Assembly: GCA_040791665.1 (NCBI GenBank)
Contig: JBFNNX010000009.1
Coordinates: 248,001 to 312,000, forward strand
Source of the DNA: Thiodiazotropha sp040791665
GTDB taxonomy: Bacteria; Pseudomonadota; Gammaproteobacteria; Chromatiales; Chromatiaceae
Length of the DNA: 64,000 nucleotides
Reading direction: 5' to 3'
Made by a program: the position numbers and the translations under genes
The notes under the pieces: generated by a model
What the model saw: only the letters and a program-made list of their open reading frames with translations
Databases searched by the model: none
What the model was told of the DNA's origin: nothing
In this document: in pieces, positions 43,010 through 52,625 of the stretch
How the letters are laid out: the number at the start of each line of letters is the position of its first letter
How positions within the stretch are numbered: the first letter of the stretch is position 1

Positions 43010-43888
43010 ATGGGGATTAGGATGATCATATACAGGTTACCGGCTCTATGCCGCACTTTTCAATGGTTGGCTGTCCTGGCCTGTTTTCTTGTGTCCGGAA
43101 TGGCTCGTAGCGAGATTATCTACCTGCAATCAGACAGCGGCCTGACCATCAATGCGGAATATCTCGATACGAAAAGCAGTGCCCCCCCAATACTAATACT
43201 GCATGGTTTTCTCCAAACAAGAGATTTCTTTACGGTACGTCGCATTGGCAATGCCCTGCATGAAGCCGGTTACAAGGTATTGCTGCCGAATCTATCCTTG
43301 GGCATCAATAATCGACGACAAAGTCTTGCTTGTGAAGCCGTTCATAACCACTCCATTCAGCAGGACACGAACGAGATCGCCCTTTGGGTGGATTGGCTCC
43401 ACAACAAGACAGATCGCACGGTTACGCTCATCGGCCATAGCGCCGGCAGTTTGAACCTGGTTTCCTATCTCGATGCATATCCCGACTCTCCAGTTAAGAA
43501 GAGCCTACTGATTAGCCTGGTGGCATTCCTCCATGGTCCTGTTGCAAAAGAGAATGCGGAGGAGCAGATGCGTGCTGAAGCCGATCTGAATCTCAACGGA
43601 ATCAGAATAAACAGATATCGGTTGGCATATTGCGATCACTACGCCACTACAGCAAAAGACTATCTTTCCTATCTTGCGTGGGACCCGAATCGAACACTTA
43701 AGGCGATTTCCAGTATGCAGGTAAAACCCACTATAATATTCGGTGGGGATGACAACCGTCTGGGCCCGGACTGGAAACCGCAGTTGCAGTCACATCAGGC
43801 TCACATTATTGAAATTGATGGGGCCAGCCACTTTTTTGATCATGCATATGAATTTGATCTGCTTGATGGCATTGAAAAATCATTATGA
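43010..43888 (+). CDS. Exported alpha/beta hydrolase
   Basis: About 292 residues from ATG 43010 (ATG 43022 is as good: GGGGATTAGG lies before it). Signal peptide (FQWLAVLACFLVSGMARSE). Fold marks: ILHGFLQTRDFF (oxyanion loop), the nucleophile elbow LIGHSAGSLN, an acid in GGDDNRLGPDW, and a late histidine (GASHFF). Resembles periplasmic esterase/lipase-like proteins; substrate unknown. Followed closely by the c-di-GMP gene (25 bases), so possibly co-transcribed. Confidence 0.8.
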   Translation: MGIRMIIYRLPALCRTFQWLAVLACFLVSGMARSEIIYLQSDSGLTINAEYLDTKSSAPPILILHGFLQTRDFFTVRRIGNALHEAGYKVLLPNLSLGINNRRQSLACEAVHNHSIQQDTNEIALWVDWLHNKTDRTVTLIGHSAGSLNLVSYLDAYPDSPVKKSLLISLVAFLHGPVAKENAEEQMRAEADLNLNGIRINRYRLAYCDHYATTAKDYLSYLAWDPNRTLKAISSMQVKPTIIFGGDDNRLGPDWKPQLQSHQAHIIEIDGASHFFDHAYEFDLLDGIEKSL

Positions 43889-43913
43889 GGGATTATAAAC
43901 AGAGTTACTGTCC

Positions 43914-46163
43914 ATGACGTTCAGACCAAAACCACTATCCCTCAGTCTCTTCACGATACTCTTCGTGATGCTTTTTCTAATTCTTCTATTTACTCTCGGC
44001 AATCTCACTTACCGGGAATTTGAGCATTTGGATAAAAAATTTCGTGTTGCCAATGAACAGAGTGCGGCCGCAGAAATCGAATCGGCATTATCCGAAGCCA
44101 TCAGCCGGACCAAAGAAGAAACCCGTCAGCTCGCGACTTGGGAGGAAGTCGGGCAACAACTCAACAACCCAACCTTTTACAGTTATTGGTACCAATACAG
44201 GGCAAAAAATATCGAATATGTCTCGGCATACACGCTCGATGTCGCGATCTATGATCTCCATGGCAATGTACTCGCTCCCATCGACACCGCAAGACTGCCT
44301 CAGAAGATAGATACAGATGGTATCGGTCACTACATTCAGGTTGATAATTATGAACCGCTTATAGTGGTTGTCATCCCGGTGGAGGAACCGATCAGCGGAA
44401 AAAAAATGGGATACCTGGCCACTTTAAGCAACCTATTCCCAATTCTTAAAGGCTTCAGCCACTTCAGCTATATCGACCGGAGCAGTATCAGCGTTGCCAT
44501 CGATGAGATCGATATGATATCGAGCCAATCACTGCTGGAGAACATCAGTTACAGGCTTGCCGGCGATCCCTATGCACAAGCCATCAAGCCGGTTGTCAAG
44601 CAATCCTTGCTGCAGCTGGCCGGTACTGCACTGATACTGACACTGTTGATCTTTCCACTGGCTGCCTGGCTGGTAAACCGCCCGATTCTACAAATATCGC
44701 AACAGATAGATCATTTGCAAAACTCACCTCGAACAGCCGTTAAACGGCATACACTAAAACCACTGTTCATTAAGGAGTTGGATAAGATACAGACATCACT
44801 ATACGCCTACCACAACAGGCTAAATCAGGCGAAATCGTACCTGGATCAAAAGACTCAAGAGTTGGATGATATCGTGCAGCATGATCCGTTGACAGGTGTC
44901 ATGAATCGCCGTGCCTTTGACACTTACTGGAGGGAAGTAACCGATGTGTTCAAGCACAGTACGGACGAGATCTGTCTGATGCTGTTCGATATCAACCACT
45001 TCAAGGCGCTGAACGACACCTATGGTCATCATACTGGTGACGAAGTATTAATCGCCATCGCACAAACACTAAAGAATATATTACACAGCCGGGAACAGTT
45101 GTTCAGACTCAGTGGTGATGAATTTGCAACCGTTCTCATGGCTGTCCCGCCCCGCAAAGCCATGCAGATAGCCAAACAGTGCCATCTGGCCGTCATCAAC
45201 TATCCCTTCGACAAGCTCGGCATCAATGAACCTGTGCGGATAAGCATTGGAGTGGCGGACACGAAAGCGGAAAGAGGTGAAAACATCAATGCCCTGCATT
45301 GGCAGGCGGATATTGCAATACATTTTGCCAAGCGCCCTGGCTATTCCAGCATTGTCCGTTTCAAACCGGAGTTGGCGGAAAATGCACGCGGCCTCTTTTC
45401 GAATCGCACTCACATTGCGGTCTACGAGGCTGTTACCCGCGGTACCGGACTGGTCATGCACTACCAACCGATTGTAGATCTGGAAAATGGCAAGCCCCAA
45501 TATTACGAAGCGTTGGTGCGAATCGTTCATGACGGACAACTGATCATGCCCTCTCACATTTTCCCGTTAGTCGAAGCACGGAGTCTCGATCAGGACCTCG
45601 ATTTCCATGTCATAGAAAAGACGATCAACGACCTCCGGGCGGGGAGAATCCCCATCAATACGGGAGTCTCAATCAATATCTCTGCGCCCACCATCATAGA
45701 GCATGAACTGTTGCAACAGTTAGCGGCATTCAAACCGTTCATGGCAGATTATAAACTGCTGATAGAGATCACTGAAACCGCTCTCATCACCCAACTCCAA
45801 ATCGCCAGAAAAAATTTGGAAATCCTGCGTAATATGGGTTTTAGTATCGCCCTGGATGACTTCGGCAGCGGATACTCATCGCTGCGTTATCTGGGTGCCA
45901 TGCCGGTTGATGTGGTCAAGTTCGATATCACCCTCACACGACTGGTCGACGACAGGGCGGACAACCTCATCCTCAACTATCTGGCGAAGATGATATCCGA
46001 GTCCGGGCATCTACTGGTGGCGGAGGGTATTGAAACAGCCCAGATCGCGGAACAACTTGCAAAATTGGGATTCCGCTATGGCCAGGGCTACTATTTTGGT
46101 CGACCTGCGCGGACGATAGAGAAAACCGGCGCTTCCAAAGACCCCATCAATTATTCTGCATAG
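43914..46163 (+). CDS. CHASE4-type GGDEF-EAL c-di-GMP enzyme
   Basis: 749 residues. Membrane helix at about 10-30, a periplasmic sensor domain of about 190 residues with the CHASE4-like ATWEEVGQQLNN, a second helix (TALILTLLIFPLAAWL), a linker, then GGDEF (about 330-480) and EAL (about 495-745). The GGDEF active site reads SGDEF (S400), a variant often still active. The EAL domain keeps key residues: EAL at 532-534 (YYEALVRI), SINIS, EITE, DDFGSGYSSLRYL, VVKFD and AEGIE. So both synthesis and breakdown of c-di-GMP are possible. Signal sensed unknown. Confidence 0.9.
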   Translation: MTFRPKPLSLSLFTILFVMLFLILLFTLGNLTYREFEHLDKKFRVANEQSAAAEIESALSEAISRTKEETRQLATWEEVGQQLNNPTFYSYWYQYRAKNIEYVSAYTLDVAIYDLHGNVLAPIDTARLPQKIDTDGIGHYIQVDNYEPLIVVVIPVEEPISGKKMGYLATLSNLFPILKGFSHFSYIDRSSISVAIDEIDMISSQSLLENISYRLAGDPYAQAIKPVVKQSLLQLAGTALILTLLIFPLAAWLVNRPILQISQQIDHLQNSPRTAVKRHTLKPLFIKELDKIQTSLYAYHNRLNQAKSYLDQKTQELDDIVQHDPLTGVMNRRAFDTYWREVTDVFKHSTDEICLMLFDINHFKALNDTYGHHTGDEVLIAIAQTLKNILHSREQLFRLSGDEFATVLMAVPPRKAMQIAKQCHLAVINYPFDKLGINEPVRISIGVADTKAERGENINALHWQADIAIHFAKRPGYSSIVRFKPELAENARGLFSNRTHIAVYEAVTRGTGLVMHYQPIVDLENGKPQYYEALVRIVHDGQLIMPSHIFPLVEARSLDQDLDFHVIEKTINDLRAGRIPINTGVSINISAPTIIEHELLQQLAAFKPFMADYKLLIEITETALITQLQIARKNLEILRNMGFSIALDDFGSGYSSLRYLGAMPVDVVKFDITLTRLVDDRADNLILNYLAKMISESGHLLVAEGIETAQIAEQLAKLGFRYGQGYYFGRPARTIEKTGASKDPINYSA

Positions 46164-46199
46164 TCTTGGAAAATTAGGTATACTCTGCGGCTTCACGAA

Positions 46200-46286
<87 letters not shown>

Positions 46287-46572
46287 TCATAAGCAAGAAT
46301 TTCAACTTTCCATGTAAATTCTCGACCCCTAATGGTGAAATGGCACAGCCCCGTTAACTGCTCTACCACATTGTAAATAACTGTACACTCCGTTTGCTCT
46401 CAGATAATTCAATGCCTATAAATTGTAGAGGTATTGTGTATTTATCTGAACATCGATTTAGGAAATAATTTCCTTTTGAGAAAAGACAGGATTTTATAAC
46501 TGTGCGGGGATGTGTGCTTCAAGGACCGTGGTAAAACCTCTGCCGCAATATCTTGGGAATCACCATTACAGC

Positions 46573-46890
46573 ATGAAATCTTTCATAGATAAGAGAATCG
46601 GCATGGGACCGATACCCTCCGAACCCAAGTACTATCTCAAGAAAGAGCAGGTCAATGGACTCGCTGTCCTACGGAAATTCGGTTGGCGAATCGTCTGTAT
46701 CAGGCGTCCATCCGTATTTGATACCACCACAATTCTTTTTAACAAACACACCAACAAATTAGGGGTACTCGGCAGTGACGGCATACTCCGCTTGACGAAC
46801 AATATTAAGATTCGTGACAGAAGCAAAAAACAGGGAACGACTGATCCTAAAAAAGCGCAATCCTTGCAGTTCCGGAAATCCCCCAGATAG
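46573..46890 (+). CDS. Small conserved-looking hypothetical protein
   Basis: 105 residues from ATG 46573 (MKSFIDKRIGMGPIPSEPKY); a longer frame from 46510 is possible. A compact region LAVLRKFGWRIVCIRRPSVF, then a beta-like stretch (DTTTILFNKHTNKLGVLGSDG), then a basic tail. I have the impression of similar short proteins in other Chromatiales, but cannot name a family. No signal peptide. Stands alone after tRNA-Leu. Confidence 0.5.
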   Translation: MKSFIDKRIGMGPIPSEPKYYLKKEQVNGLAVLRKFGWRIVCIRRPSVFDTTTILFNKHTNKLGVLGSDGILRLTNNIKIRDRSKKQGTTDPKKAQSLQFRKSPR

Positions 46891-47235
46891 CCAATGCGGT
46901 ACGCGGAACAGCGGCAATGCCAGGCTGTGGATCCAAAGTCAAGAATCATATCGCTCCCACTGATCATTAATGATAATCATTTTTATTTATGTCCGTAATC
47001 GTGCGGCTGCTGGTGCCAAGCCGATGTTACATCCGATACCATGACACAGGATTTAAGCCGCGCCTTGACACCCAATATGAGTTACCAAGGTCAACCCTTT
47101 TGTCGGCTTTTCCAGCTATCGCATATATAGATTTTAAGTGCCTGTTCTGTTCAAATGATAAGGCTGTGGTTCAAGAATGGTTGAATGGCTAGCGCTGACG
47201 ACAAGTTCAGCCGAAAATTCAGATAATAAAAGAGT
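46891..47235. other. Gene-poor stretch before the vWA/ABC operon
   Basis: About 345 bases without a credible gene; a short frame at 46989-47192 has no support. It contains the Fur-box-like palindrome annotated at 46966-46984, 250 bases upstream of the Sel1 gene. Confidence 0.5.
46966..46984. promoter_or_regulatory. Fur-box-like site
   Basis: ATTAATGATAATCATTTTT matches 15 of 19 positions of the Fur consensus GATAATGATAATCATTATC. It lies upstream of the Sel1-vWA-ABC operon, with no known iron gene adjacent. Regulation by iron is inference. Confidence 0.4.
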
Positions 47236-47964
47236 ATGACAAGTCCGGATTCCAAACTACCCGATGAGTATGCCCAGGACCAGGAGAAGCTGACTAGCTC
47301 CGACAAGCTGCGTGTGGCATTGGAGATCGCCATAGCAGCACTGATACTCGCTGCAATCTACTACTTCTTTGCCCCGGAAGAAGAGATCGATCTGGCGCCT
47401 CCTCTGGAGGAGAACCAGATCGACCCCATTATTCGGGCTCAGATCGACTCAGCCACGGAACAGACCGCCCCCGTTGAACCTGATGCCGACACTACAGAAG
47501 AAGCCGCAATCGTGGATGATTCTTCGCATTCGGAAAAGAGTGCGAGTGAAAGTACCCCCGCCGAAAAAGCGCTCATTGATGGTGGATCCGCCCGTGCATT
47601 GATATCTCGCTTGCGCTCCGGAGAGACGGCCTTCAGTCCGGAACAAATCCTAAATCAGGCGACGACTTACCAGAATCAAGGCAAGCTGACAGATGCCTAT
47701 CTATTGCTCTTTTATGCTGCGCGCGAAGGGGATGCTACAGCGGCATTTTCGCTGGCCAGCATGCACGACCCGAATCATTTTACCGAAGGCAACCCCTTAC
47801 TTGATAAACCCAATCCATATCAGGCACATAAATGGTATTCGGCAGCAGCTGACAAGGGTTTAACCAAGGCGACCGAGCGACTCAACAGGTTGAGAAAGGC
47901 CACTGAAGAGCAAGCAAAAAAAGGGGATCTTGCGGCTAAGCGACTTTTGTTGAACTGGCAGTAG
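47236..47964 (+). CDS. Single-pass membrane protein with Sel1-like repeats
   Basis: 242 residues: cytoplasmic N-terminus, one membrane helix (about 27-47, VALEIAIAALILAAIYYFF), an acidic low-complexity linker (about 50-115, rich in E/A/T/P), then Sel1/TPR-like repeats (LNQATTYQNQGKLTDAYLLLFYAAREGD, AHKWYSAAADKGLTKATERLNRLRK). Sel1 domains bind partners. It begins an operon with the vWA and ABC genes (21-base gap). Confidence 0.75.
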   Translation: MTSPDSKLPDEYAQDQEKLTSSDKLRVALEIAIAALILAAIYYFFAPEEEIDLAPPLEENQIDPIIRAQIDSATEQTAPVEPDADTTEEAAIVDDSSHSEKSASESTPAEKALIDGGSARALISRLRSGETAFSPEQILNQATTYQNQGKLTDAYLLLFYAAREGDATAAFSLASMHDPNHFTEGNPLLDKPNPYQAHKWYSAAADKGLTKATERLNRLRKATEEQAKKGDLAAKRLLLNWQ

Positions 47965-47985
47965 CTCTCATTCAAGGATAAAACG

Positions 47986-50001
47986 ATGGCCACCCTCAAA
48001 TCGATCCTGACTTTGTCTATTTTCATTCTCACACCTTCCCTTCTCCTGGGAGCCGTGCAACAACATCCCCTGCTCATGGAAGGTAAACAGGCCCTCTACC
48101 AGCGAGTCCTGAGTAAGCCGGGTGCACATTTTTATAGTGAAATACAACAGGCTAAGGGTGATCCTGCCACACCATTCAGTGTCTTCTATGTGTATGACCG
48201 AAAGATCGAGAATGGCTCTAGCTGGTTACAACTCGGGCAAAATCGGCACGGGGAAATAGCCGGTTGGATGCCGGAAACTGACACCATTCCCTGGAATCAA
48301 GGTTTGACCGTCGCATTTCGCGATCCTGTGGGAAACGATCGAGTCCTTCTCTTCAATGAGAAAGCGAATCTGAAGGCACTGATAAACAACGATGATAAGG
48401 ATGAATATCGACAACTATATACTGCTGCCGAGTCGGGCGCGCTTGATACAAACTCACCGGTGATCGCAATTCAGCCAAGGACCCATGTCGATATTTTGAA
48501 GGATTTCTACCTGGTACCCATACGAGACCATGAAGATATTTATATCGGGAACGAACAGGCGCGCATGCTGCAGGTATCCAGCGTACCGCTCCTGCCTACC
48601 GCCGACCATAAACAGGCACGGGACACCAAGAAACAGGAGAAAGAGACTGACAACAAGATTAAACCTTTCCGCTCCGCCGTAGTGTTCGTCATTGACTCCA
48701 CCCTTTCTATGGATCCCTATATCGACCGTACACGAGAGGCGGTGCGAAAGATATACGACACGATAACCAAAGAGGACCTGACTGGCGATGTGAGCTTTGG
48801 CCTAATTGCATTTCGCGATAACCCTCAGGCCGTTCCCGAATTGGGATATTTGACGCAAACCTATGTCGATCTTCAGCAAGGACAGGATGCAGACGGATTT
48901 TTCAACCAGGTCACATCGCTCAAAGCCGCCACAGTGTCAAGCCGCGATTTCAATGAAGACAGCTATGCCGGTGTAAATGAGGCTATCGCAGGAATCGATT
49001 GGCAGGGACAGGATGCCCGCTATGTTGTTCTGATCACAGATGCCGGTCCCCGAGAAGCTGGCGATCCGCTCTCCGGCACAGGTATGTCGAGCGCATCTCT
49101 TCGACAGTTGGCCCTCGACAAGGGTATAGCGCTCTCGGTATTACACCTGTTGACTCCGAGCATCATGGCGGATCACACAAAAGCGGAAGAGACCTATCGC
49201 GACCTCTCATATTATCCAGGCATCGGCAGTTTCTATTTTGGTGTCGAGACAGGTGATGTTGAACGATTCGGGCGAGTTCTGGATGCCCTGGCCAAGCAGA
49301 TAACCGAACAGGTCAAACTGGCTGCCTTGGCGGCCGCGGGGAAGAGCATGGCCATGGAACGCCAAGCCAGGGAGAGTCGGGCAATAGAGGATAAAGAGAC
49401 CGATCAGTTGGCCCAATTCCAGGCAAAGGTCGCCAAACTGGGCTATGCCCTGCGCATGCGCTATCTACAACAAAAAGACAAACAGCAGATACCCAGTGTG
49501 TTCAATGCCTGGCTGGTCGACCGGGATATCAATGAGCCGCAGAGGCAAACCCTCGATGTACGCGTACTTCTGACCCGCGATCAACTCAGTGACCTGCACA
49601 GCATCATGCACCAGGTTCTCATTACAGCCGAAGAGGGTCTGCTTTCACCGCGTACTTTCCTCAACGATCTCAAGAGTCTTGCTGCCACAATCGCCCGGGA
49701 CCCGGAACAACTCGGAACGACAACCCGTGTAACCGGTGCACGTGAAGGCAACCTGGCAGACATGGGTTTCATGCGGGAATATATAGAGGACCTACCCTAC
49801 ACCGGTGAAGTGATGAATCTCTCTTTGGAGAATTGGCAGGATTGGCCGGCCCGGGATCAAATCAGATTCATCAATCGTTTGGAAGAGAAGATAAACTATT
49901 ACCAGGTATTGCATGATCATACTGACCTTTGGGTCTCACTGGATGGAGGCCCGATATCCGGTGACTCCGTCTTCCCTATCGCCTTGGAAATGTTGCCCTA
50001 G
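47986..50001 (+). CDS. Exported vWA-domain protein (PpkA C-terminus-like)
   Basis: 671 residues. Signal peptide (LTLSIFILTPSLLLGA), an SH3-like N-terminal region (about 30-125, KQALYQRVLSKPGAHFY), and a von Willebrand A domain from about 230 with a MIDAS-like DSTLS at 237-241 (VVFVIDSTLSMDPYIDRTREAVRKI) and TDAG later (VVLITDAGPREAG). The whole looks like the periplasmic part of the T6SS kinase PpkA, but without a kinase domain. The following ABC genes match the TagT/TagS pair that works with PpkA. It is therefore likely an envelope sensor or scaffold for that transporter; a T6SS link is inference as none is present here. Confidence 0.8.
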   Translation: MATLKSILTLSIFILTPSLLLGAVQQHPLLMEGKQALYQRVLSKPGAHFYSEIQQAKGDPATPFSVFYVYDRKIENGSSWLQLGQNRHGEIAGWMPETDTIPWNQGLTVAFRDPVGNDRVLLFNEKANLKALINNDDKDEYRQLYTAAESGALDTNSPVIAIQPRTHVDILKDFYLVPIRDHEDIYIGNEQARMLQVSSVPLLPTADHKQARDTKKQEKETDNKIKPFRSAVVFVIDSTLSMDPYIDRTREAVRKIYDTITKEDLTGDVSFGLIAFRDNPQAVPELGYLTQTYVDLQQGQDADGFFNQVTSLKAATVSSRDFNEDSYAGVNEAIAGIDWQGQDARYVVLITDAGPREAGDPLSGTGMSSASLRQLALDKGIALSVLHLLTPSIMADHTKAEETYRDLSYYPGIGSFYFGVETGDVERFGRVLDALAKQITEQVKLAALAAAGKSMAMERQARESRAIEDKETDQLAQFQAKVAKLGYALRMRYLQQKDKQQIPSVFNAWLVDRDINEPQRQTLDVRVLLTRDQLSDLHSIMHQVLITAEEGLLSPRTFLNDLKSLAATIARDPEQLGTTTRVTGAREGNLADMGFMREYIEDLPYTGEVMNLSLENWQDWPARDQIRFINRLEEKINYYQVLHDHTDLWVSLDGGPISGDSVFPIALEMLP

Positions 50002-50036
50002 TTCTCCTTCACCATGGGACCGGAGGAGTACCTGAT

Positions 50037-50810
50037 TTGACTACCACTGTAACCCACCCGGGCGCGGTGCTCACCGGTGAAAAGGTACTCATCTACCATT
50101 TGCGCGACGTAGTGAAGACTCGAGAAGCCGAAGACAGTGCATTCCGTCTGCGCGTACCCAGCCTGCAGATCGCGCTGGGTGAAAAGATAGCCCTCATTGG
50201 CGAAAGTGGATGCGGTAAGAGCACCCTGTTGGATATGCTCTCGATGACGTTAAAACCGAGTAATATTGGGTCATTCCGTTTCAGACCGGAACGTGGCGCG
50301 GACCCGGTCGATATTTCTACACTATGGCAGAAGAAACAACTCAACAAACTGGGTGATCTCCGTCGTTTGCGGATCGGTTATGTGATGCAGACAGGCGGTC
50401 TTTTACCCTACCTGACGGTTCGGGAAAACATCAATCTCTCCCGTCGCCTGCTAGATATGCAGGATGATGGACTGGTCGACGAGCTGGCAAATGATCTGGG
50501 CATACGCAGGCATCTGAACAAGCTACCCCATATGCTCTCTGTCGGCGAGCGTCAAAGGGTCGCCATTGGTCGCGCCCTGGCTCATCGTCCGGCTATCGTA
50601 ATCGCCGACGAACCCACCGCATCGCTCGATCCCATTGCGGCCGAACGCATTATGTCGCTGTTCATCGAGTTGGTGGATGAACTTCATATCACTGTCATCT
50701 TGGCCAGTCACGCATGGCGTCATATCAACCGCTTGGGACTGCGGCACTTGGAACACCATACTCATAGAGAGGCTGACGGATCGATGACTGAAACCGTAGT
50801 GAGTGGCTGA
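50037..50810 (+). CDS. ABC transporter ATP-binding protein (TagT/LolD-like)
   Basis: 257 residues from a TTG start at 50037, supported by GGAGGAG eight bases upstream. Walker A GESGCGKST (about 55-63), Q-loop (GYVMQTGG), signature LSVGERQRVAIGRAL, Walker B IVIADEPTASLD. Belongs to the MacB/LolD/FtsE-like class that works with FtsX-type permeases. Its stop overlaps the permease start (TGATG). Expected to act in mechanotransmission or lipoprotein-related work rather than simple import. Confidence 0.9.
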   Translation: MTTTVTHPGAVLTGEKVLIYHLRDVVKTREAEDSAFRLRVPSLQIALGEKIALIGESGCGKSTLLDMLSMTLKPSNIGSFRFRPERGADPVDISTLWQKKQLNKLGDLRRLRIGYVMQTGGLLPYLTVRENINLSRRLLDMQDDGLVDELANDLGIRRHLNKLPHMLSVGERQRVAIGRALAHRPAIVIADEPTASLDPIAAERIMSLFIELVDELHITVILASHAWRHINRLGLRHLEHHTHREADGSMTETVVSG

Positions 50811-52021
50811 TGCGTCATCGGTTTAAGGATATTGTATGGCTGGCCAGTCGTGATTACCGCAACGAGTGGCAAATGTCGATCTTCTTCATCATTGCCCTTG
50901 CTGCGGTTCTTGGGCCGATGATGATCCTGTATGGCCTCAAGTTCGGAATCATTGGCAGCATGCTCAACAACCTTATCGAGGATCCGCGTAACAGGGAAGT
51001 GCGCCCCATCGGAAGCGGCCGTTATGACAGCGCCTGGATAGAACAGCTGCAAGCCAGGGAAGAGATCGACTTTATTGTTCCGCGCACCCGTGCCATCGCC
51101 GCCACCATTGACCTGAAGAGTCAATCAGCCAAGCGCATCGTCTCAGTTGAGATGATCCCTACGGGCCAAGGCGATCCGCTTCTGAAGTCACGCACAACCC
51201 CGGAGAGCCTGCAGCAGATTGTGCTCTCAGAAAAAGCTGCTCAAAGGCTTAAGGTCAAGCCAGGCGACGAAGTCAGTGGCAGTCTGTCACGCCGATATAT
51301 GGGACGTAGTGAAAGGGTGCATGTCACACTCCAGGTAGTCGATGTAGCTCGACACGCCAGCTTTACCCGGGACGGCGCCTTTACCAACCTGAGACTGCTA
51401 GAGGCGGCAGAGGACTTCCGCGATGGTCGCGCGGTCCCGGCTCTCGGTTGGAGTGGCACAAAGGTTACGAATGACAAACGCACCTATCCCAGTTTCCGCC
51501 TCTATACACGCTCCATCTATGATGTCGCACCGATCAGTGATGCTTTGCAAAAATTGGGGATTGAAGTCAATACCCGAGCAGCTGACATCGATATTGTCCG
51601 TAGTATGGATCAAAATCTAAGCTTGGTTTTCTGGTTGATCGCCCTCATCGGACTTATTGGCTTCTCCTTCTCTTTAGGCGCCAGTCTGTGGGCAAATGTC
51701 GACCGAAAACGAAAAGAGTTGAGCGTTCTTCGGCTGGTCGGTTTTCGTACTGGAGAGATAATCTGGTTTCCAGTGCTACAATCCGCATTTACCGCCTTTT
51801 TCGGATGGCTTACAGCATCACTGATCTATCTGGCTGTAAGCTTCACCATCAACGGACTGTTCGTGACCCAGACTGAGGATAGTGAGACGATTTGTCGATT
51901 GTTGCCGAACCACTTTCTTATCGCCCTACTTCTCACACTGGGATCATCAATTGTTGCCGCATCGCTTGCGGGTTACCGTGCTGCGAGAGTGGAGCCTTCG
52001 GAAGGACTGAGAGAAATCTAG
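50810..52021 (+). CDS. FtsX-family ABC permease (TagS/LolC-like)
   Basis: 403 residues: N-terminal membrane helix (IFFIIALAAVLGPMMILYGL, about 25-45), a large periplasmic MacB-PCD-like domain (about 46-270), then three C-terminal helices (FWLIALIGLIGFSFSLGASLW, AFFGWLTASLIYLAV, FLIALLLTLGSSIVAASLAG). This is the classic FtsX/MacB topology. Partner of the ATPase that overlaps it. With the vWA protein it may form a PpkA-TagS-TagT-like envelope signalling set. Confidence 0.88.
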   Translation: MRHRFKDIVWLASRDYRNEWQMSIFFIIALAAVLGPMMILYGLKFGIIGSMLNNLIEDPRNREVRPIGSGRYDSAWIEQLQAREEIDFIVPRTRAIAATIDLKSQSAKRIVSVEMIPTGQGDPLLKSRTTPESLQQIVLSEKAAQRLKVKPGDEVSGSLSRRYMGRSERVHVTLQVVDVARHASFTRDGAFTNLRLLEAAEDFRDGRAVPALGWSGTKVTNDKRTYPSFRLYTRSIYDVAPISDALQKLGIEVNTRAADIDIVRSMDQNLSLVFWLIALIGLIGFSFSLGASLWANVDRKRKELSVLRLVGFRTGEIIWFPVLQSAFTAFFGWLTASLIYLAVSFTINGLFVTQTEDSETICRLLPNHFLIALLLTLGSSIVAASLAGYRAARVEPSEGLREI

Positions 52022-52089
52022 AGATCTCTCCACATATTGTATTAACCGAACAGCAACGACTGTATTGAGTAGCGTATCAGGGAAGGATG

Positions 52090-52126
52090 CAAAAAAGCCC
52101 GCAAAGGCCAAACACCTTTACGGGCT
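52090..52126 (-). terminator. Terminator of the VPLPA-CTERM gene
   Basis: Hairpin of AGCCCG-CAAAGG (left) with CCTTTACGGGCT (right), one mismatch, followed on the minus strand by six T. It lies 30 bases after the VPLPA-CTERM stop and may also act on the converging ABC operon. Confidence 0.7.
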
Positions 52127-52157
52127 CATCCGATAGTATTTTAGCTATTGTGGAGCG

Positions 52158-52625
52158 TTAGATCTTCCGTCTTGCACTGAAAGCGATGAATCCAATCAAA
52201 GCAGAACCGAACAACCAAGCTGCCGCAGGTAGCGGTACGGCCGTAATCGTAAGGTCATAGTCGGAGTAAATCTTGCTGTCGAGCGCATTCAAAGCGAAAC
52301 CGGAGAGTGTAAAAACATAACTACCCCTGGCAAGACTCAAACTCTCTGAAAACGCCGATCCAAGATGGAACTCCGCTCCATCATCCGTGTTCGTCAGCAA
52401 CATATCATCTGCCGCCATCCCGGTGTGGGATCCAGCAAAGATAAGTGATAGCCCTGAGGTATCGATATCAAAATGTATGACGTCCGTAAAAATGCCGGAA
52501 TATGGCGACGGGTTGTAAATATCTCCATTCTCTGTAAATGTACCGGCGTCGATTACGGTACCGCCAAATACACTGCTTGAAACGATGCTGGCCATCAATG
52601 CCAATGCGCAGAAAAACCTTTTCAT
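52158..52625 (-). CDS. VPLPA-CTERM sorting domain protein
   Basis: 155 residues. Signal peptide (MKRFFCALALMASIVSSSVFG), a beta-rich domain (DTSGLSLIFAGSHTGMAADD, GSYVFTLSGFALNALDS), and at the end the sorting signal VPLPAAAWLFGSALIGFIAF with basic ARRKI. Such tails are processed by exosortase-type enzymes and anchor or release surface proteins. The host exosortase is not in this window. Secreted or surface-linked; the mature domain is unassigned. Confidence 0.85.
   Translation of the reverse strand: MKRFFCALALMASIVSSSVFGGTVIDAGTFTENGDIYNPSPYSGIFTDVIHFDIDTSGLSLIFAGSHTGMAADDMLLTNTDDGAEFHLGSAFSESLSLARGSYVFTLSGFALNALDSKIYSDYDLTITAVPLPAAAWLFGSALIGFIAFSARRKI

Noticed and set aside
46330..46372. 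tRNA-like fragment (GTGGTAGAGCAG on the minus strand) after tRNA-Leu
   Set aside because: Only a D-arm-like piece is seen; no acceptor, anticodon or T-arm can be folded, so it is not called as a tRNA or an attachment site.
46989..47192. Short plus-strand frame after the Fur-box-like site
   Set aside because: Composition is random-like, no ribosome site, no motif.
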